DNA of 64,000 bases from Candidatus Liminaster caballi. GTDB lineage: Bacteria; Bacteroidota; Bacteroidia; Bacteroidales; UBA3663. The stretch lies in contig JAGHUA010000013.1 in NCBI GenBank assembly GCA_018065085.1, positions 32,910 to 96,909 on the forward strand. The letters are read 5' to 3'. The position numbers were made by a program, and so were the translations under genes. Under the pieces are notes generated by a model. That model made no database searches. It was not told the DNA's origin and was given only the letters and a program-made list of their open reading frames with translations. Of the stretch, positions 1-10,041 are shown in pieces. The stretch's first letter is position 1. Each line of letters opens with the position of its first letter.

Positions 1-1
1 G

Positions 2-1861
2 CTCGTATGCCTCGGATTGTTCCTCAGCCGTTCGAAAGACGGCAAAGAAAAGAGCGCCAATGACTACTTCCTTGCAGGCAACACCCTGACATGGTGGGCA
101 GTCGGTGCATCTTTGATTGCTGCCAACATTTCTGCCGAGCAGTTCATCGGCATGTCTGGTACAGGCTTTGCCGATGGTATCGCTATCTCGGCATACGAGG
201 TTATGGCTGCCATCACTCTCGTAGTAATCGGCAAGTTCCTCCTTCCTGTGATGCTTGAACGTAAGATCTTCACCATTCCTCAGTTCCTCCGTGAACGTTA
301 CAACGACGGCGTAGGTCTTGCATTCTCTGTGCTCTGGCTCTTCCTCTATGTATTCGTCAACCTCACATCCGTAGCTTGGCTCGGCGCATTGGCTATCGAG
401 CAGATCCTCGGTCTTCAGGGTCTCGCCGTTGAGTTCATGGGCATGACTGTCAGCATCCGTATGATCATCGTATTCATGCTCTTCGTTATTGCTGGTATCT
501 ACTCAATCTATGGAGGTCTTGCTTCTGTGGCTTGGACAGATGTTATGCAGGTTACCTTCCTCGTAGGCGGTGGTCTTATCACAGCATACGTTGCATTGAA
601 GGAAATGGGCGTCGTGTTCGGCACTGACGCTATGGGTGCTCTCGGCAAGATCTATACTGACCTCACCACCGGCAACTACAGCCACGACACTCACTTCCAC
701 CTCGTTATCCAGCAGTCAAGCTCGGCAGATGCATTCGCCAACGTTCCTGGTATCGCTGCCGTTGTTGGCGGTGTATGGTTGACCAACCTCGGTTACTGGG
801 GCTTCAACCAGTATATCATCCAGAAGGGTCTTGCTGCCAAGAGCATCGACGAGGCTAAGAAGGGTCTTATCTTCGCAGGCTTCCTGAAGATCGTCATCCC
901 ATTCATCGTTGTATTGCCAGGTATCTGCGCTTTCTATATTGCCCAGAATCCTGATGCATTCACAAGCATGAACCTCCAGGGTAAGATCAACATCCCAGAT
1001 GACGCTTATCCTTGGCTCATCCGCAACTTCACTCCTACCGGCATCAAGGGTCTCAGCTTCGCAGCTCTCACTGCAGCCATCATTTCTTCTTTGGCTTCAA
1101 TGTTCAACTCGACCTCGACCCTCTTCACAATGGATATCTACAAGAAGTACATCAACCCAAGCGCAGCCGACAAGAAGCTCGTTAACGTGGGTCGTCTGAC
1201 TTCTATTGTTGCCCTGTTCGTTGCCCTCATCACCGTTAAGCCTCTTCTCGGTGGCATCCCACAGGCATTCCAGTACATCCAGGAGTATAGCGGTTTCATC
1301 TATCCAGGCATAATCACCGTATTCGGCCTTGGTCTTCTTTGGAAGCGTGCTTCTTCAAAGGCTGCCGTTTGGACCGCTATCATCACCATCCCACTGGGCG
1401 TAATCTTCAAGCTCTGTTTCGGCGATGTTCCATTCCAGTTCCGTGCCGGCTACATCTTCATCATCGTTGTCAGCTTCTTCATCCTGGTTTCTCTCCTCGA
1501 CAAGAAGTTTGTCAGCGCTCCTGAGCTGTCAGAGAAGGACAAATGCCAGATGCTCAAGTGGGCTAAGATTCTCGGCGGTGTGGGTGTTGCTATGATCATC
1601 TTCGCCATCGTTGTTATCTGCCTTGGCGATAGCACCGGCTGGTCAGCTTATCTCAATGACATCGGCTGCCAGGCATTCATCTTCTTCGGCGTACTCGTTG
1701 GCTGCAACGGTATCTGGCTTTGGAGTGATGCCAAGCACAAGGTTCAGGATGCCAAGGCTCTACCTGTCGATCTCAAGCTCTTCGCCACTACTCGCGGCTA
1801 CACTTGGGGCACTATCGGCATCGCCGTCATCACCATGATCCTTTACGCACTTTTGTGGTAA
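2..1861 (+). CDS. Sodium:solute symporter (SSS family), probable arabinose transporter, 5' end cut
   Basis: This is an integral inner-membrane Na+/sugar symporter of the SSS (SGLT-like) family. The open frame runs to the window edge (codons from base 2 read [14 protein letters not shown]), so the start lies upstream and the TTG at 17 is not the real start. About 620 residues are visible, with more than a dozen hydrophobic segments. The early DYFLAGN motif is typical of sugar symporters of this family. It sits 79 bp ahead of araD, so L-arabinose or an arabinose-containing sugar is the likely substrate. That assignment is inferred from context; the family alone does not fix the sugar. Confidence 0.9.
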   Translation, partial: LVCLGLFLSRSKDGKEKSANDYFLAGNTLTWWAVGASLIAANISAEQFIGMSGTGFADGIAISAYEVMAAITLVVIGKFLLPVMLERKIFTIPQFLRERYNDGVGLAFSVLWLFLYVFVNLTSVAWLGALAIEQILGLQGLAVEFMGMTVSIRMIIVFMLFVIAGIYSIYGGLASVAWTDVMQVTFLVGGGLITAYVALKEMGVVFGTDAMGALGKIYTDLTTGNYSHDTHFHLVIQQSSSADAFANVPGIAAVVGGVWLTNLGYWGFNQYIIQKGLAAKSIDEAKKGLIFAGFLKIVIPFIVVLPGICAFYIAQNPDAFTSMNLQGKINIPDDAYPWLIRNFTPTGIKGLSFAALTAAIISSLASMFNSTSTLFTMDIYKKYINPSAADKKLVNVGRLTSIVALFVALITVKPLLGGIPQAFQYIQEYSGFIYPGIITVFGLGLLWKRASSKAAVWTAIITIPLGVIFKLCFGDVPFQFRAGYIFIIVVSFFILVSLLDKKFVSAPELSEKDKCQMLKWAKILGGVGVAMIIFAIVVICLGDSTGWSAYLNDIGCQAFIFFGVLVGCNGIWLWSDAKHKVQDAKALPVDLKLFATTRGYTWGTIGIAVITMILYALLW

Positions 1862-1872
1862 TAATCAAATAA

Positions 1873-1905
1873 CCTCCGGCTATAACTATTGGCTATGGCC
1901 GGAGG
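1873..1905 (+). other. Intergenic hairpin between transporter and araD
   Basis: CCTCCGGC (1873-1880) pairs exactly with GCCGGAGG (1898-1905). The stem extends inward by four more pairs, one of them a G-T wobble, around a 9-nt loop. No T tract follows, so a Rho-independent terminator is unlikely. An mRNA-stability or processing element that sets the transporter-to-enzyme ratio is possible but is inference. Confidence 0.5.
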
Positions 1906-1940
1906 TAATAATAACAAAACAATCTAATACAAAGTTAGAC

Positions 1941-2651
1941 ATGTTAGAAGAACTCAAAGAAAAAGTATTCAAGGCTAACCTTGATCTCGTAAAACAGGGC
2001 CTTGTAATCTTTACCTGGGGCAATGTCTCTGGCATCGACCGCGAAAAAGGTCTTGTAGTGATCAAGCCATCAGGCGTCAGCTATGACGACATGAAAGCAT
2101 CAGACATGGTAGTCGTTGACCTCAACACCGGCGAGGTAGTTGAAGGCGATCTCAATCCATCGAGCGACACACCTACGCACCTTGTGCTCTATCGCGCATT
2201 CCCTAATATTCAAGGTGTCGTTCACACTCACTCCACCTATGCCACAGCATTCGCTCAGGCAGGTCAGGACATCCCGAATATCGGCACCACACACGCCGAC
2301 TATTTCTACAAAGCAATCCCTTGCACACGCGATATGACAAAGGAGGAAGTGGAAGGTCAGTACGAACTTGAAACAGGCAACGTCATCGTTGATGAGATCT
2401 TGAACATCCGCAAGATCAATCCTGATCACACTCCGGCTGTTCTTGTCAAGAATCACGGTCCTTTCTCTTGGGGCACATCTCCAGACAATGCCGTTTACAA
2501 TGCAAAGGTCATGGAGCAGGTGGCAAAGATGGCCTTCATCTCGTTCAGCGTCAATCCGCTGACCACAATGAACCCTCTTCTCGTCGAGAAGCATTACAAC
2601 CGCAAGCACGGACCTAATGCTTACTATGGACAGAAAGGTCAGAAGCACTAA
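1941..2651 (+). CDS. araD: L-ribulose-5-phosphate 4-epimerase
   Basis: A class II aldolase/adducin-fold cytoplasmic enzyme that interconverts L-ribulose-5-phosphate and D-xylulose-5-phosphate, the last step of arabinose breakdown. The 236 residues are normal for AraD. Visible motifs are GNVSG and KPSGVSYDD near the N-terminus (phosphate site), SSDTPTH, HTHST near residue 94 and a later NHGPF that supply the zinc-binding histidines, and THADYFY with the Asp expected of AraD epimerases. L-fuculose-phosphate aldolase is the main alternative, but the araA and araB neighbours decide for AraD. A 92-bp gap separates it from araA. Confidence 0.95.
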   Translation: MLEELKEKVFKANLDLVKQGLVIFTWGNVSGIDREKGLVVIKPSGVSYDDMKASDMVVVDLNTGEVVEGDLNPSSDTPTHLVLYRAFPNIQGVVHTHSTYATAFAQAGQDIPNIGTTHADYFYKAIPCTRDMTKEEVEGQYELETGNVIVDEILNIRKINPDHTPAVLVKNHGPFSWGTSPDNAVYNAKVMEQVAKMAFISFSVNPLTTMNPLLVEKHYNRKHGPNAYYGQKGQKH

Positions 2652-2743
2652 AAAAAGGCCCGTACTCTGCCCCCACCACAAGAGAGGGGAAAGGTTCGCT
2701 CTGACAATTCCGAATTATTAATTTGAATTAAATTCCTAAAAAT

Positions 2744-4276
2744 ATGTTTGAAAATTTAGAACTTTGGTGGATCACCGGAGCACAGTTGCTCTATGGTGGC
2801 GAAACTGTAAAAATAGTTGACGGACACTCACAGGAGATGGTTGCAGGCCTCAATGCAGGCGGCATCATCCCAATCAAGGTCGTATATAAGGGCACAGCCA
2901 ACTCATCGAAGGAAGTAGAGCAGATCATGCTCGAAGCCAACAATGCACCACAGTGTGCTGGTGTCATCACATGGATGCACACCTTCTCACCTGCCAAGAT
3001 GTGGATCAAGGGCCTGCAGCGCCTCAAGAAACCATTACTCCACTTCCACACACAATATAACGCCGAGATTCCTTGGGACACCATGGACATGGACTTCATG
3101 AACCTCAACCAGTCGGCTCACGGTGATATCGAGTATGGTCACATCTGCACCCGTATGCGCATCCAGCGTAAGGTTGTCGTTGGCTACTGGAAGAGCGAAG
3201 AGGCACAGAAGAAGATTGCAGTTTGGGCACGCGTTGCAGCAGCTGTTGCTGATGCTCATGACGTTCGTTGCCTTATGTTCGGCATGAACATGAACAACGT
3301 TGCCGTTACTGATGGCGACCGCGTTGAGTTCGAGCAGCGTCTCGGTTACCATGTTGACTACTATCCAGTGTCTTCGTTGATGGATTACTTCAAGAAGGTT
3401 ACCGATGCAGAGGTTGACGCTCTTGTTGAAACCTACAAGCAGGAATACACCATCAAGATCGACGAGTGCGGCGAGCAGGTTTACTGGGAGAAGGTACGCA
3501 ATGCTGCCAAGGCAGAACTTGCCATCCGTGCCGTGCTGAAAGCAGAGGGCGCAACAGCCTTCACCACCAACTTCGACGACCTTGGCGATGCTGACATCAC
3601 CTCTCCTACCTTCTGCGGCTTCGACCAGATTCCAGGTCTTGCTTCTCAGCGCCTGATGGCCGAGGGTATCGGTTTCGGTGCAGAGGGCGACTGGAAGACC
3701 GCATGTCTCTATCGTTCACTCTGGGTGATGAACCAGGGGCTCAGCAAGGGTTGCTCATTCCTTGAGGACTATACACTCAACTTCGATGCCAACCAGACAT
3801 CTTCACTCCAGAGCCACATGCTCGAGGTTACTCCACTCATCGCAACAGACAAGCCTAAGCTTGAGGTTCACCACCTCGGCATCGGTATCCGCAAGCAGCA
3901 AACAGCCCGTCTCGTGTTCACATCGAAGACCGGTGCCGGCTGCAAGGCTACAATCGTTGACCTTGGCAACCGTTTCCGTCTCATCACAAGCGACGTAGAG
4001 TGCATCGAACCTAAGCCAATGCCTAAGCTCCCTGTAGCCTCTGCCCTTTGGGTTCCACAGCCGACATTCGAGATCGGTGCAGGCGCATGGATCCTTGCTG
4101 GCGGTACTCACCACAGCGCTTTCTCATACGACATCACTGCCGAATACTGGGAGGATTTCGCTGAGATGTGTGATATTGAGTTCATCGGCATCAACAAGGA
4201 CACCACCATCAGCGGTTTCAAGCAGCAGCTCCGCAACAATGAGGTTTACTACATGCTGAACAAAGCGCTGAGATAA
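2744..4276 (+). CDS. araA: L-arabinose isomerase
   Basis: Converts L-arabinose to L-ribulose, the first step of the pathway; cytoplasmic and Mn2+-dependent. The 510 residues compare with about 500 in Escherichia coli AraA. The N-terminal LELWWITGAQLLYGGETV is the family signature (the E. coli protein has a WF-GSQ version). Metal and catalytic residues are expected in GFGAEGDWK, SFLEDYT, HMLEVTP and GGTHHSAF, all of which are present. The start follows an A/T-rich leader without a clear Shine-Dalgarno sequence. It is the middle gene of araD-araA-araB, read with the upstream transporter. Confidence 0.97.
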   Translation: MFENLELWWITGAQLLYGGETVKIVDGHSQEMVAGLNAGGIIPIKVVYKGTANSSKEVEQIMLEANNAPQCAGVITWMHTFSPAKMWIKGLQRLKKPLLHFHTQYNAEIPWDTMDMDFMNLNQSAHGDIEYGHICTRMRIQRKVVVGYWKSEEAQKKIAVWARVAAAVADAHDVRCLMFGMNMNNVAVTDGDRVEFEQRLGYHVDYYPVSSLMDYFKKVTDAEVDALVETYKQEYTIKIDECGEQVYWEKVRNAAKAELAIRAVLKAEGATAFTTNFDDLGDADITSPTFCGFDQIPGLASQRLMAEGIGFGAEGDWKTACLYRSLWVMNQGLSKGCSFLEDYTLNFDANQTSSLQSHMLEVTPLIATDKPKLEVHHLGIGIRKQQTARLVFTSKTGAGCKATIVDLGNRFRLITSDVECIEPKPMPKLPVASALWVPQPTFEIGAGAWILAGGTHHSAFSYDITAEYWEDFAEMCDIEFIGINKDTTISGFKQQLRNNEVYYMLNKALR

Positions 4277-4288
4277 TTGACAAATCAG

Positions 4289-4316
4289 AATTCATAATTC
4301 ATAATTGATAATGAAT
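4289..4316 (+). repeat. Heptamer tandem array over the araB start
   Basis: Four consecutive 7-mers lie in exact register: AATTCAT, AATTCAT, AATTGAT, AATGAAT. The last runs over the araB start codon. It is one of several period-7/8/9 arrays at gene edges in this window. Confidence 0.6.
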
Positions 4317-5909
4317 ATGACAGCAAAAGAAACTATTGCCGCTGGCAAAGCTATATTAGGCATCGAGTTCGGCTCGACCCGTATCAAGGCAGTGCTCATC
4401 GATCAGGACAACAAGCCTATCGCACAGGGTTCACACGAGTGGGAGAACCAGCTCGTTGACGGCCTTTGGACCTACAGCATCGACCGCATCTGGTACGGCT
4501 TACAGGATTGTTATGCCGACCTCCGCAAGAATGTCAATGCCGAGTACGACGTTGAGATCGAAAACCTTGCTGCCATCGGCATCTCAGCCATGATGCACGG
4601 ATACATGGCATTTGGTCATGACGATAAGATCCTCGTGCCATTCCGCACATGGCGCAACACCAACACTGGAGCTGCAGCTGCCGAACTCTCGAAACTGTTC
4701 AACTACAACATCCCACTGCGCTGGAGCATCTCCCACCTCTATCAGTGCATCCTCAATGGCGATGAGCATGTCAAAGACATCACCTACTTCACCACACTGG
4801 CGGGTTACATCCACTGGCGTCTCACTGGCAAGAAAGTGCTTGGCGTAGGCGATGCTTCAGGCATGATTCCTGTTGACCCAGAGACAAAGCAGTACAACGC
4901 CGAAATGGTACGCAAGTTCGACGAGCTCGTTGCACCAAAGGGCTATGACTGGAAGCTTGGTGACATCCTTCCTGAGATTCTCCTGGCAGGCGATAACGCA
5001 GGCGTACTGACTGAGCATGGCGCTGAGCGTCTCGACATCTCAGGTCACCTCAAGTCTGGCTGTCCACTCTGTCCTCCTGAGGGCGATGCAGGCACCGGCA
5101 TGGTAGCCACCAACGCCGTAAAACAGCGTACCGGCAACGTATCGGCAGGCACTTCTTCATTCTCAATGATAGTGCTTGAGAAGGATCTAAGCAAGCCAAA
5201 CGAGATGATCGACATGGTGACAACACCTGACGGAAGCCTCGTAGCCATGGTTCACTGCAACAACTGCACATCCGATATCAATGCCTGGGTAAAGCTCTTC
5301 AAGGAGTATCAGGAGTTGCTCGGTATCCCTGTAGATATGAATGAGGTTTATGGCAAGCTCTACAACAATGCCCTCAACGGTGACCCTGACTGCGGCGGTG
5401 TGTTGGCATACAACTACATCTCCGGCGAGCCTGTCACTGGTCTTCAGGAAGGCCGTCCACTCGTTGTACGTTCGGCCAACAGCAAGTTCAACCTTGCCAA
5501 CTTCATCCGTACAAACCTCTATGCCACCGTTGCCGTGCTCAAGCTTGGCAATGACGTACTCTTCAAAGAGGAGAAGGTCAAGGTGGATCGCATCACAGGT
5601 CACGGAGGTCTGTTCAAGACTCCTGGCGTAGGTCAGCGCGTACTGGCTGCTGCCCTCAACTCGCCAATCTCTGTCATGGAAACAGCGGGCGAAGGCGGCG
5701 CATGGGGTATTGCCCTCCTTGCCGGATATGTGATCAACAATCCTAAGGGCCTCGACCTCGCCGACTATCTCGACAAGGTTGTCTTCGCTGGCAACACAGG
5801 TGTCGAGATCAATCCTACACCAGAGGACGTTGATGGCTTCAACAAGTACATCGAGATGTATAAGGCTGGTCTTGCCATCGAGCAGGCTGCTGTTGCCAAC
5901 AAGGCATAA
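4311..5909 (+). CDS. araB: Ribulokinase-type FGGY carbohydrate kinase
   Basis: An FGGY-family ATP-dependent sugar kinase, expected to phosphorylate L-ribulose to L-ribulose-5-phosphate. The actin-like N-terminal phosphate motif LGIEFGSTRIKAVLID is near residue 15. NVSAGTSSFSM (about residue 280) and GHGGLFKTPGVG with a following GEGGAWGIALLAG are the C-terminal ATPase motifs. At about 532 residues it is shorter than E. coli AraB (566) and resembles xylulokinases in layout; assignment as ribulokinase rests on position after araA. ATG 4311 or ATG 4317 are the likely starts; a TTG at 4305 is also in frame but less likely. Confidence 0.92.
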   Translation: MNMTAKETIAAGKAILGIEFGSTRIKAVLIDQDNKPIAQGSHEWENQLVDGLWTYSIDRIWYGLQDCYADLRKNVNAEYDVEIENLAAIGISAMMHGYMAFGHDDKILVPFRTWRNTNTGAAAAELSKLFNYNIPLRWSISHLYQCILNGDEHVKDITYFTTLAGYIHWRLTGKKVLGVGDASGMIPVDPETKQYNAEMVRKFDELVAPKGYDWKLGDILPEILLAGDNAGVLTEHGAERLDISGHLKSGCPLCPPEGDAGTGMVATNAVKQRTGNVSAGTSSFSMIVLEKDLSKPNEMIDMVTTPDGSLVAMVHCNNCTSDINAWVKLFKEYQELLGIPVDMNEVYGKLYNNALNGDPDCGGVLAYNYISGEPVTGLQEGRPLVVRSANSKFNLANFIRTNLYATVAVLKLGNDVLFKEEKVKVDRITGHGGLFKTPGVGQRVLAAALNSPISVMETAGEGGAWGIALLAGYVINNPKGLDLADYLDKVVFAGNTGVEINPTPEDVDGFNKYIEMYKAGLAIEQAAVANKA

Positions 5910-5933
5910 AAAAACATCTGACACAGATAGCAG

Positions 5934-5971
5934 GAAGACCTGGGGCAAAGCTCCGGGTCTTCTTATTTTTT
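5934..5971 (+). terminator. Rho-independent terminator after araB
   Basis: A 13-bp stem (5934-5946 with 5950-5962, two G-T wobbles) has an AAA loop and is followed by TTATTTTTT. It closes the arabinose transcript 24 bp after the araB stop. Confidence 0.9.
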
Positions 5972-6044
5972 GCCTTATTCACCTATACAATATCAAGCAA
6001 CGACAGCCAATTTACGCCCTGTTGATTACTTTTATCATCAAAAA

Positions 6045-6076
6045 TTTGGTAGAAGATAAAACTTTGATTATCTTTG
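6045..6076 (+). promoter_or_regulatory. Bacteroidetes-type promoter for carB
   Basis: TTTG at 6045-6048 and TATCTTTG at 6069-6076 are separated by 20 nt, matching the sigma-ABfr -33/-7 consensus. Transcription should start near 6083, giving a leader of about 70 nt before carB. Confidence 0.8.
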
Positions 6077-6111
6077 CGCGCATCAGTTTACACACACGAA
6101 ACGACAAGCAG

Positions 6112-6141
6112 AAATAACGAAAATACAAAATAACGAAAAAT
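6112..6141 (+). repeat. AAATAACGAAAA direct repeat upstream of carB
   Basis: Two copies of AAATAACGAAAA (6112 and 6128) are spaced 16 nt apart, within a run of related CGAAA units ending just before the carB start codon. The same motif in the same sense lies before the DUF4465 gene (minus strand, near 12060-12139). Confidence 0.5.
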
Positions 6142-6155
6142 CAAATCCGAAAACA

Positions 6156-9100
6156 ATGAAAACCAATCTCAAGAAAGTTCTCATGCTCGGTTCCGGTGCC
6201 CTGAAGATCGGACAGGCAGGCGAGTTTGACTACAGTGGATCACAGGCGCTCAAAGCCTTGCGCGAAGAGGGTATCAGTTCTGTACTGGTCAATCCGAACA
6301 TTGCCACCATCCAGACATCCGAGGGCATTGCCGACAAGGTTTATTTCCAACCAATCACCCCTCATTTCATCACTGAGATCATCAAGAAGGAGCGTCCTGA
6401 CGGCATCATGCTGGCATGGGGCGGACAGACAGGTCTCAACGTGGGCACAGCCCTTTATCAGAGCGGTGTGCTGGCACAGTATGGCGTTAAGGTTCTTGGC
6501 ACAAGTGTCGAGGCCATCATGAACACCGAGGATCGTGATCTTTTTGTCAAGGAGCTGAACAAAGCCGAGCTCAAGACCCCTGTTTCGCAGGCTTGCGAGA
6601 ATATGGAGGATGCCCTTGCCGCTGCCCGTCGCATCGGATTCCCTATCATGATCCGTTCGGCATATGCCCTTGGCGGACTTGGTTCGGGCGTTTGTCCTGA
6701 CGAGAAAACCTTCTGTGAGATTGCCGAATCAGCCTTCACCTTTGCTCCTCAGGTTCTCGTCGAAGAGTCGCTCAAGGGTTGGAAGGAGATTGAGTTTGAG
6801 GTAATCCGCGACGCCAACGATCACTGCTTCACCGTTGCTTCGATGGAGAACTTCGACCCTCTGGGCATCCATACTGGCGAGTCGATTGTAGTGGCTCCAA
6901 CCTGCTCATTGACCAAGGAACAGGTCGAATATCTCCAGGATATCAGCCGCCGCTGCGTACGTCACCTCAACATCGTAGGCGAGTGTAACATCCAGTTTGC
7001 CTACAACGCCCAGACAAACGACTACCGCATCATCGAGGTCAACGCACGCCTCTCACGTTCGTCTGCCCTCGCCTCTAAGGCCACCGGCTATCCTCTCGCA
7101 TTCGTTGCTGCCAAGATTGCTCTTGGCTACACACTCGACCAGATTGGCGAGATGGGCACACCTAACTCGGCATACGTTGCTCCTTCGCTCGACTATATGA
7201 TCTGCAAGATCCCACGCTGGGACCTCACCAAGTTTGCCGGTGTCAGCCGTCTCATCGGTTCGTCAATGAAGTCTGTGGGCGAAATCATGTCCATCGGCCG
7301 TTCGTTCGAGGAGATGATTCAGAAGGGCCTGCGTATGATCGGACAGGGAATGCACGGCTTCGTGGGCAATGACCACACCCGCTTCACCGACCTCGACAAG
7401 GAACTTGCCAACCCTACAGACCTCCGTATCTTCGCCATTGCTCAGGCATTGGACGAAGGTTACACCATCGAGCGCATTGAGGAGCTGACTAAGATTGACA
7501 AGTGGTTCCTTTCGCGCATGAAGCACATCGTCGATCTCAAGAACGAACTTCTCGCCTTCAACTCACTTGAGGAGATCAGCGACGAGAAGATGCGCGAGGT
7601 TAAGGCCTGCGGCTTCTCTGACTTCCAGATTGCACGCTTCGTGCTCAAGCCAGAGGGCAACATGGAGAAAGCCAACCTTGAGGTGCGCCGCGACCGTAAG
7701 CAGCGTGGCATTCTACCAACCGTACGCCGCATCGAAACCGTGGGTGGTGAACATCCAGAGCTGACCAACTATCTATATTTCACATACCTTGGCGAGGTAG
7801 AGCCAACAAACGCAGACAAGCTCACCACCGACGAGTGGAAAGCCCGCTGCCTGAAGCCTCAGCCGCACAGCATTGAGTGGTATAAAAACGAGAAGTCAGT
7901 CATCGTGCTCGGCTCGGGCGCATACCGAATCGGTTCGTCAGTTGAGTTCGACTGGTGTTCGGTCAACGCCATCAACACCGCACGCAAGCAGGGCTACAAG
8001 TCAATCATGATTAACTATAACCCAGAGACCGTATCGACCGACTACGACATGTGCGACCGCCTCTACTTCGACGAACTTTCCATGGAGCGCGTCCTCGATG
8101 TCATCGACCTTGAGTCGCCACGCGGTGTGATCGTCTCTGTGGGCGGACAGATTCCAAACAACCTCGCCATGAAGCTCCATCGTCAGGGAGTGCCTGTACT
8201 CGGCACATCGCCAGTCGATATTGACCGTGCCGAGAACCGCGACAAGTTCTCTGCCATGCTCGATAAGCTTGGCATCGACCAGCCGGCATGGCGCGCCCTC
8301 ACCTCGATGGACGACATCAAGGGCTTCGTTGCGCAGGTGGGTTATCCAGTACTCGTACGTCCGTCATACGTGCTCTCAGGCGCTGCCATGAACGTATGCT
8401 ACGACGATGAGCAGCTCGAACGCTTCCTTGGCATGGCCACCGAGGTATCGAAGGACTTCCCTGTCGTTGTCTCACAGTTCATGCAGGAGACCAAGGAGAT
8501 CGAGTTCGATGCCGTAGCCGACAAGGGTGAGATTGTGGAGTATGCAATCTCTGAGCACGTTGAGTATGCAGGCGTTCACTCAGGCGATGCCACTATGGTA
8601 TTCCCTGCCCAGAATATCTACTTCTCGACCGTACGTCAGATCAAGAAGATTGCACGTCGCATTGCTGCCGAGCTCAACATCTCTGGTCCTTTCAACATCC
8701 AGTTCCTCGCCAAGAATCGCGAGGTCAAGGTCATCGAGTGCAACCTCCGTGCGTCACGCTCATTCCCATTCGTCAGCAAGATCCTGAAGCGCAACTTCAT
8801 CGAGACAGCCACCAAGATCATGCTCGATGTGCCATATTCGCGTCCTGACAAGTCAGAGTTCGACATCGACCGCATTGGTGTCAAGGCTTCGCAGTTCTCA
8901 TTCAACCGTCTTTCGAATGCCGACCCAGTGCTCGGCGTTGACATGAGCTCGACGGGCGAGGTTGGCTGCCTTGGCGACGACCTCAACGAGGCAATGCTCA
9001 ATTCGCTCATTGCCACCGGCTATTCCATTCCAAAGAAGGGTGGTGCCATCCTCCTCTCTTCTGGCGGTGCCAAGGGCAAGGTACAGCTGCTCGAACCAGC

Positions 9101-9443
9101 CCAGAACCTTGTCAAGAACGGATACTGCATCTATGCCACCGCAGGCACAGCCAAGTTCCTCAAGGAGAACGGCGTGGAGTGCACTCAGGTGTCATGGCCG
9201 GATGAGAATGGCGAGAACAACGTCCTCGACATGATTGCTGAGCATAAGTTCGACCTCATTGTCAACGTTCCAAAGAACCAGACAAAGCGCGAGCTGACCA
9301 ACGGATACCATATCCGTCGCAATGCCATCGACCATAACATTCCGCTCCTCACCAACCCTCGTCTGGCAAAGGCCTTCATCGAAGCCTTCTGTGCCCTCAG
9401 CCTTGAGGACATCGCCATCAAGGCTTGGGATGAGTATAAATAA
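6156..9443 (+). CDS. carB: Carbamoyl-phosphate synthase, large subunit
   Basis: Makes carbamoyl phosphate from ammonia, bicarbonate and two ATP, for pyrimidine and arginine synthesis. The 1095 residues (E. coli 1073) show the duplicated layout. The first half starts VLMLGSGALKIGQAGEFDYS and the second repeats it as VIVLGSGAYRIGSSVEFDW near residue 580. Each half has an ATP-grasp domain (roughly 130-335 and 675-870). A methylglyoxal-synthase-like allosteric domain closes the protein from about 940. It has its own promoter. No carA (small, glutaminase subunit) is adjacent or elsewhere in the window, so the partner must be encoded elsewhere. Confidence 0.98.
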   Translation: MKTNLKKVLMLGSGALKIGQAGEFDYSGSQALKALREEGISSVLVNPNIATIQTSEGIADKVYFQPITPHFITEIIKKERPDGIMLAWGGQTGLNVGTALYQSGVLAQYGVKVLGTSVEAIMNTEDRDLFVKELNKAELKTPVSQACENMEDALAAARRIGFPIMIRSAYALGGLGSGVCPDEKTFCEIAESAFTFAPQVLVEESLKGWKEIEFEVIRDANDHCFTVASMENFDPLGIHTGESIVVAPTCSLTKEQVEYLQDISRRCVRHLNIVGECNIQFAYNAQTNDYRIIEVNARLSRSSALASKATGYPLAFVAAKIALGYTLDQIGEMGTPNSAYVAPSLDYMICKIPRWDLTKFAGVSRLIGSSMKSVGEIMSIGRSFEEMIQKGLRMIGQGMHGFVGNDHTRFTDLDKELANPTDLRIFAIAQALDEGYTIERIEELTKIDKWFLSRMKHIVDLKNELLAFNSLEEISDEKMREVKACGFSDFQIARFVLKPEGNMEKANLEVRRDRKQRGILPTVRRIETVGGEHPELTNYLYFTYLGEVEPTNADKLTTDEWKARCLKPQPHSIEWYKNEKSVIVLGSGAYRIGSSVEFDWCSVNAINTARKQGYKSIMINYNPETVSTDYDMCDRLYFDELSMERVLDVIDLESPRGVIVSVGGQIPNNLAMKLHRQGVPVLGTSPVDIDRAENRDKFSAMLDKLGIDQPAWRALTSMDDIKGFVAQVGYPVLVRPSYVLSGAAMNVCYDDEQLERFLGMATEVSKDFPVVVSQFMQETKEIEFDAVADKGEIVEYAISEHVEYAGVHSGDATMVFPAQNIYFSTVRQIKKIARRIAAELNISGPFNIQFLAKNREVKVIECNLRASRSFPFVSKILKRNFIETATKIMLDVPYSRPDKSEFDIDRIGVKASQFSFNRLSNADPVLGVDMSSTGEVGCLGDDLNEAMLNSLIATGYSIPKKGGAILLSSGGAKGKVQLLEPAQNLVKNGYCIYATAGTAKFLKENGVECTQVSWPDENGENNVLDMIAEHKFDLIVNVPKNQTKRELTNGYHIRRNAIDHNIPLLTNPRLAKAFIEAFCALSLEDIAIKAWDEYK

Positions 9444-9476
9444 GAATGAGACAAGTAAAAGCCGTGTACTTAAACT

Positions 9477-10025
9477 ATGAATCAGACAATTGAAAACATT
9501 ATTTCACGACGCAGCGTGAAGAAATACACCGATCAGCAGGTTCCTACGGAACTCGTTGAGGAGGTTGTGAAGGCTGGCATGTACGCACCATCGGGCATGA
9601 ACAAGCAGTCGGCCAAAATCATCGCCGTAACAAACAAGGCGATGCGCGACCGCTTGAGCCGCATCAACCTCGAGATCATCATGGGCAAGAACCTGACCAC
9701 CTCGTCAGGACACGAAGATCCGTTCTACGGCGCGCCAGTTGTGCTCGTGGTGCTGGCAAAGAAGGAAGTAGGCACCAACATCTACGACGGCACCCTCGTC
9801 ATGGAGAACATGATGATTGCCGCACAGAGCCTCGGCCTTGGCTCATGCTGGATCCATCGTGCCAAGGAGACATTCGAGACAGAGGAAGGCAAGCAGATAC
9901 TCGCCGAACTCGGCATTGCCGACGAATACGTGGGCATTGGCAACTGCATCCTCGGCTACGCTGCGCCAAATGCCTTGAAGCCTCAGGCACCGCGCAAAGA
10001 TGATTTCGTTGTTTGGGTAAAATAA
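9477..10025 (+). CDS. Nitroreductase family protein (cytoplasmic)
   Basis: An FMN-dependent NAD(P)H oxidoreductase of the nitroreductase superfamily. The 182 residues contain the N-terminal RRSVKKY motif for FMN-phosphate contact, APSGMNKQSAKI, and the C-terminal LGLGSCWIHRA segment typical of small family members. There is no signal peptide. It starts 33 bp after carB and sits 10-16 bp before a second, exported nitroreductase, so the pair is probably co-transcribed with carB or from readthrough. The physiological substrate cannot be read from sequence. Confidence 0.9.
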   Translation: MNQTIENIISRRSVKKYTDQQVPTELVEEVVKAGMYAPSGMNKQSAKIIAVTNKAMRDRLSRINLEIIMGKNLTTSSGHEDPFYGAPVVLVVLAKKEVGTNIYDGTLVMENMMIAAQSLGLGSCWIHRAKETFETEEGKQILAELGIADEYVGIGNCILGYAAPNALKPQAPRKDDFVVWVK

Positions 10026-10041
10026 TGACAGGATTATGGCA

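Noticed and set aside
5187..5948. 253-codon minus-strand frame opposite araB
   Set aside because: Antisense shadow of araB; no family features.
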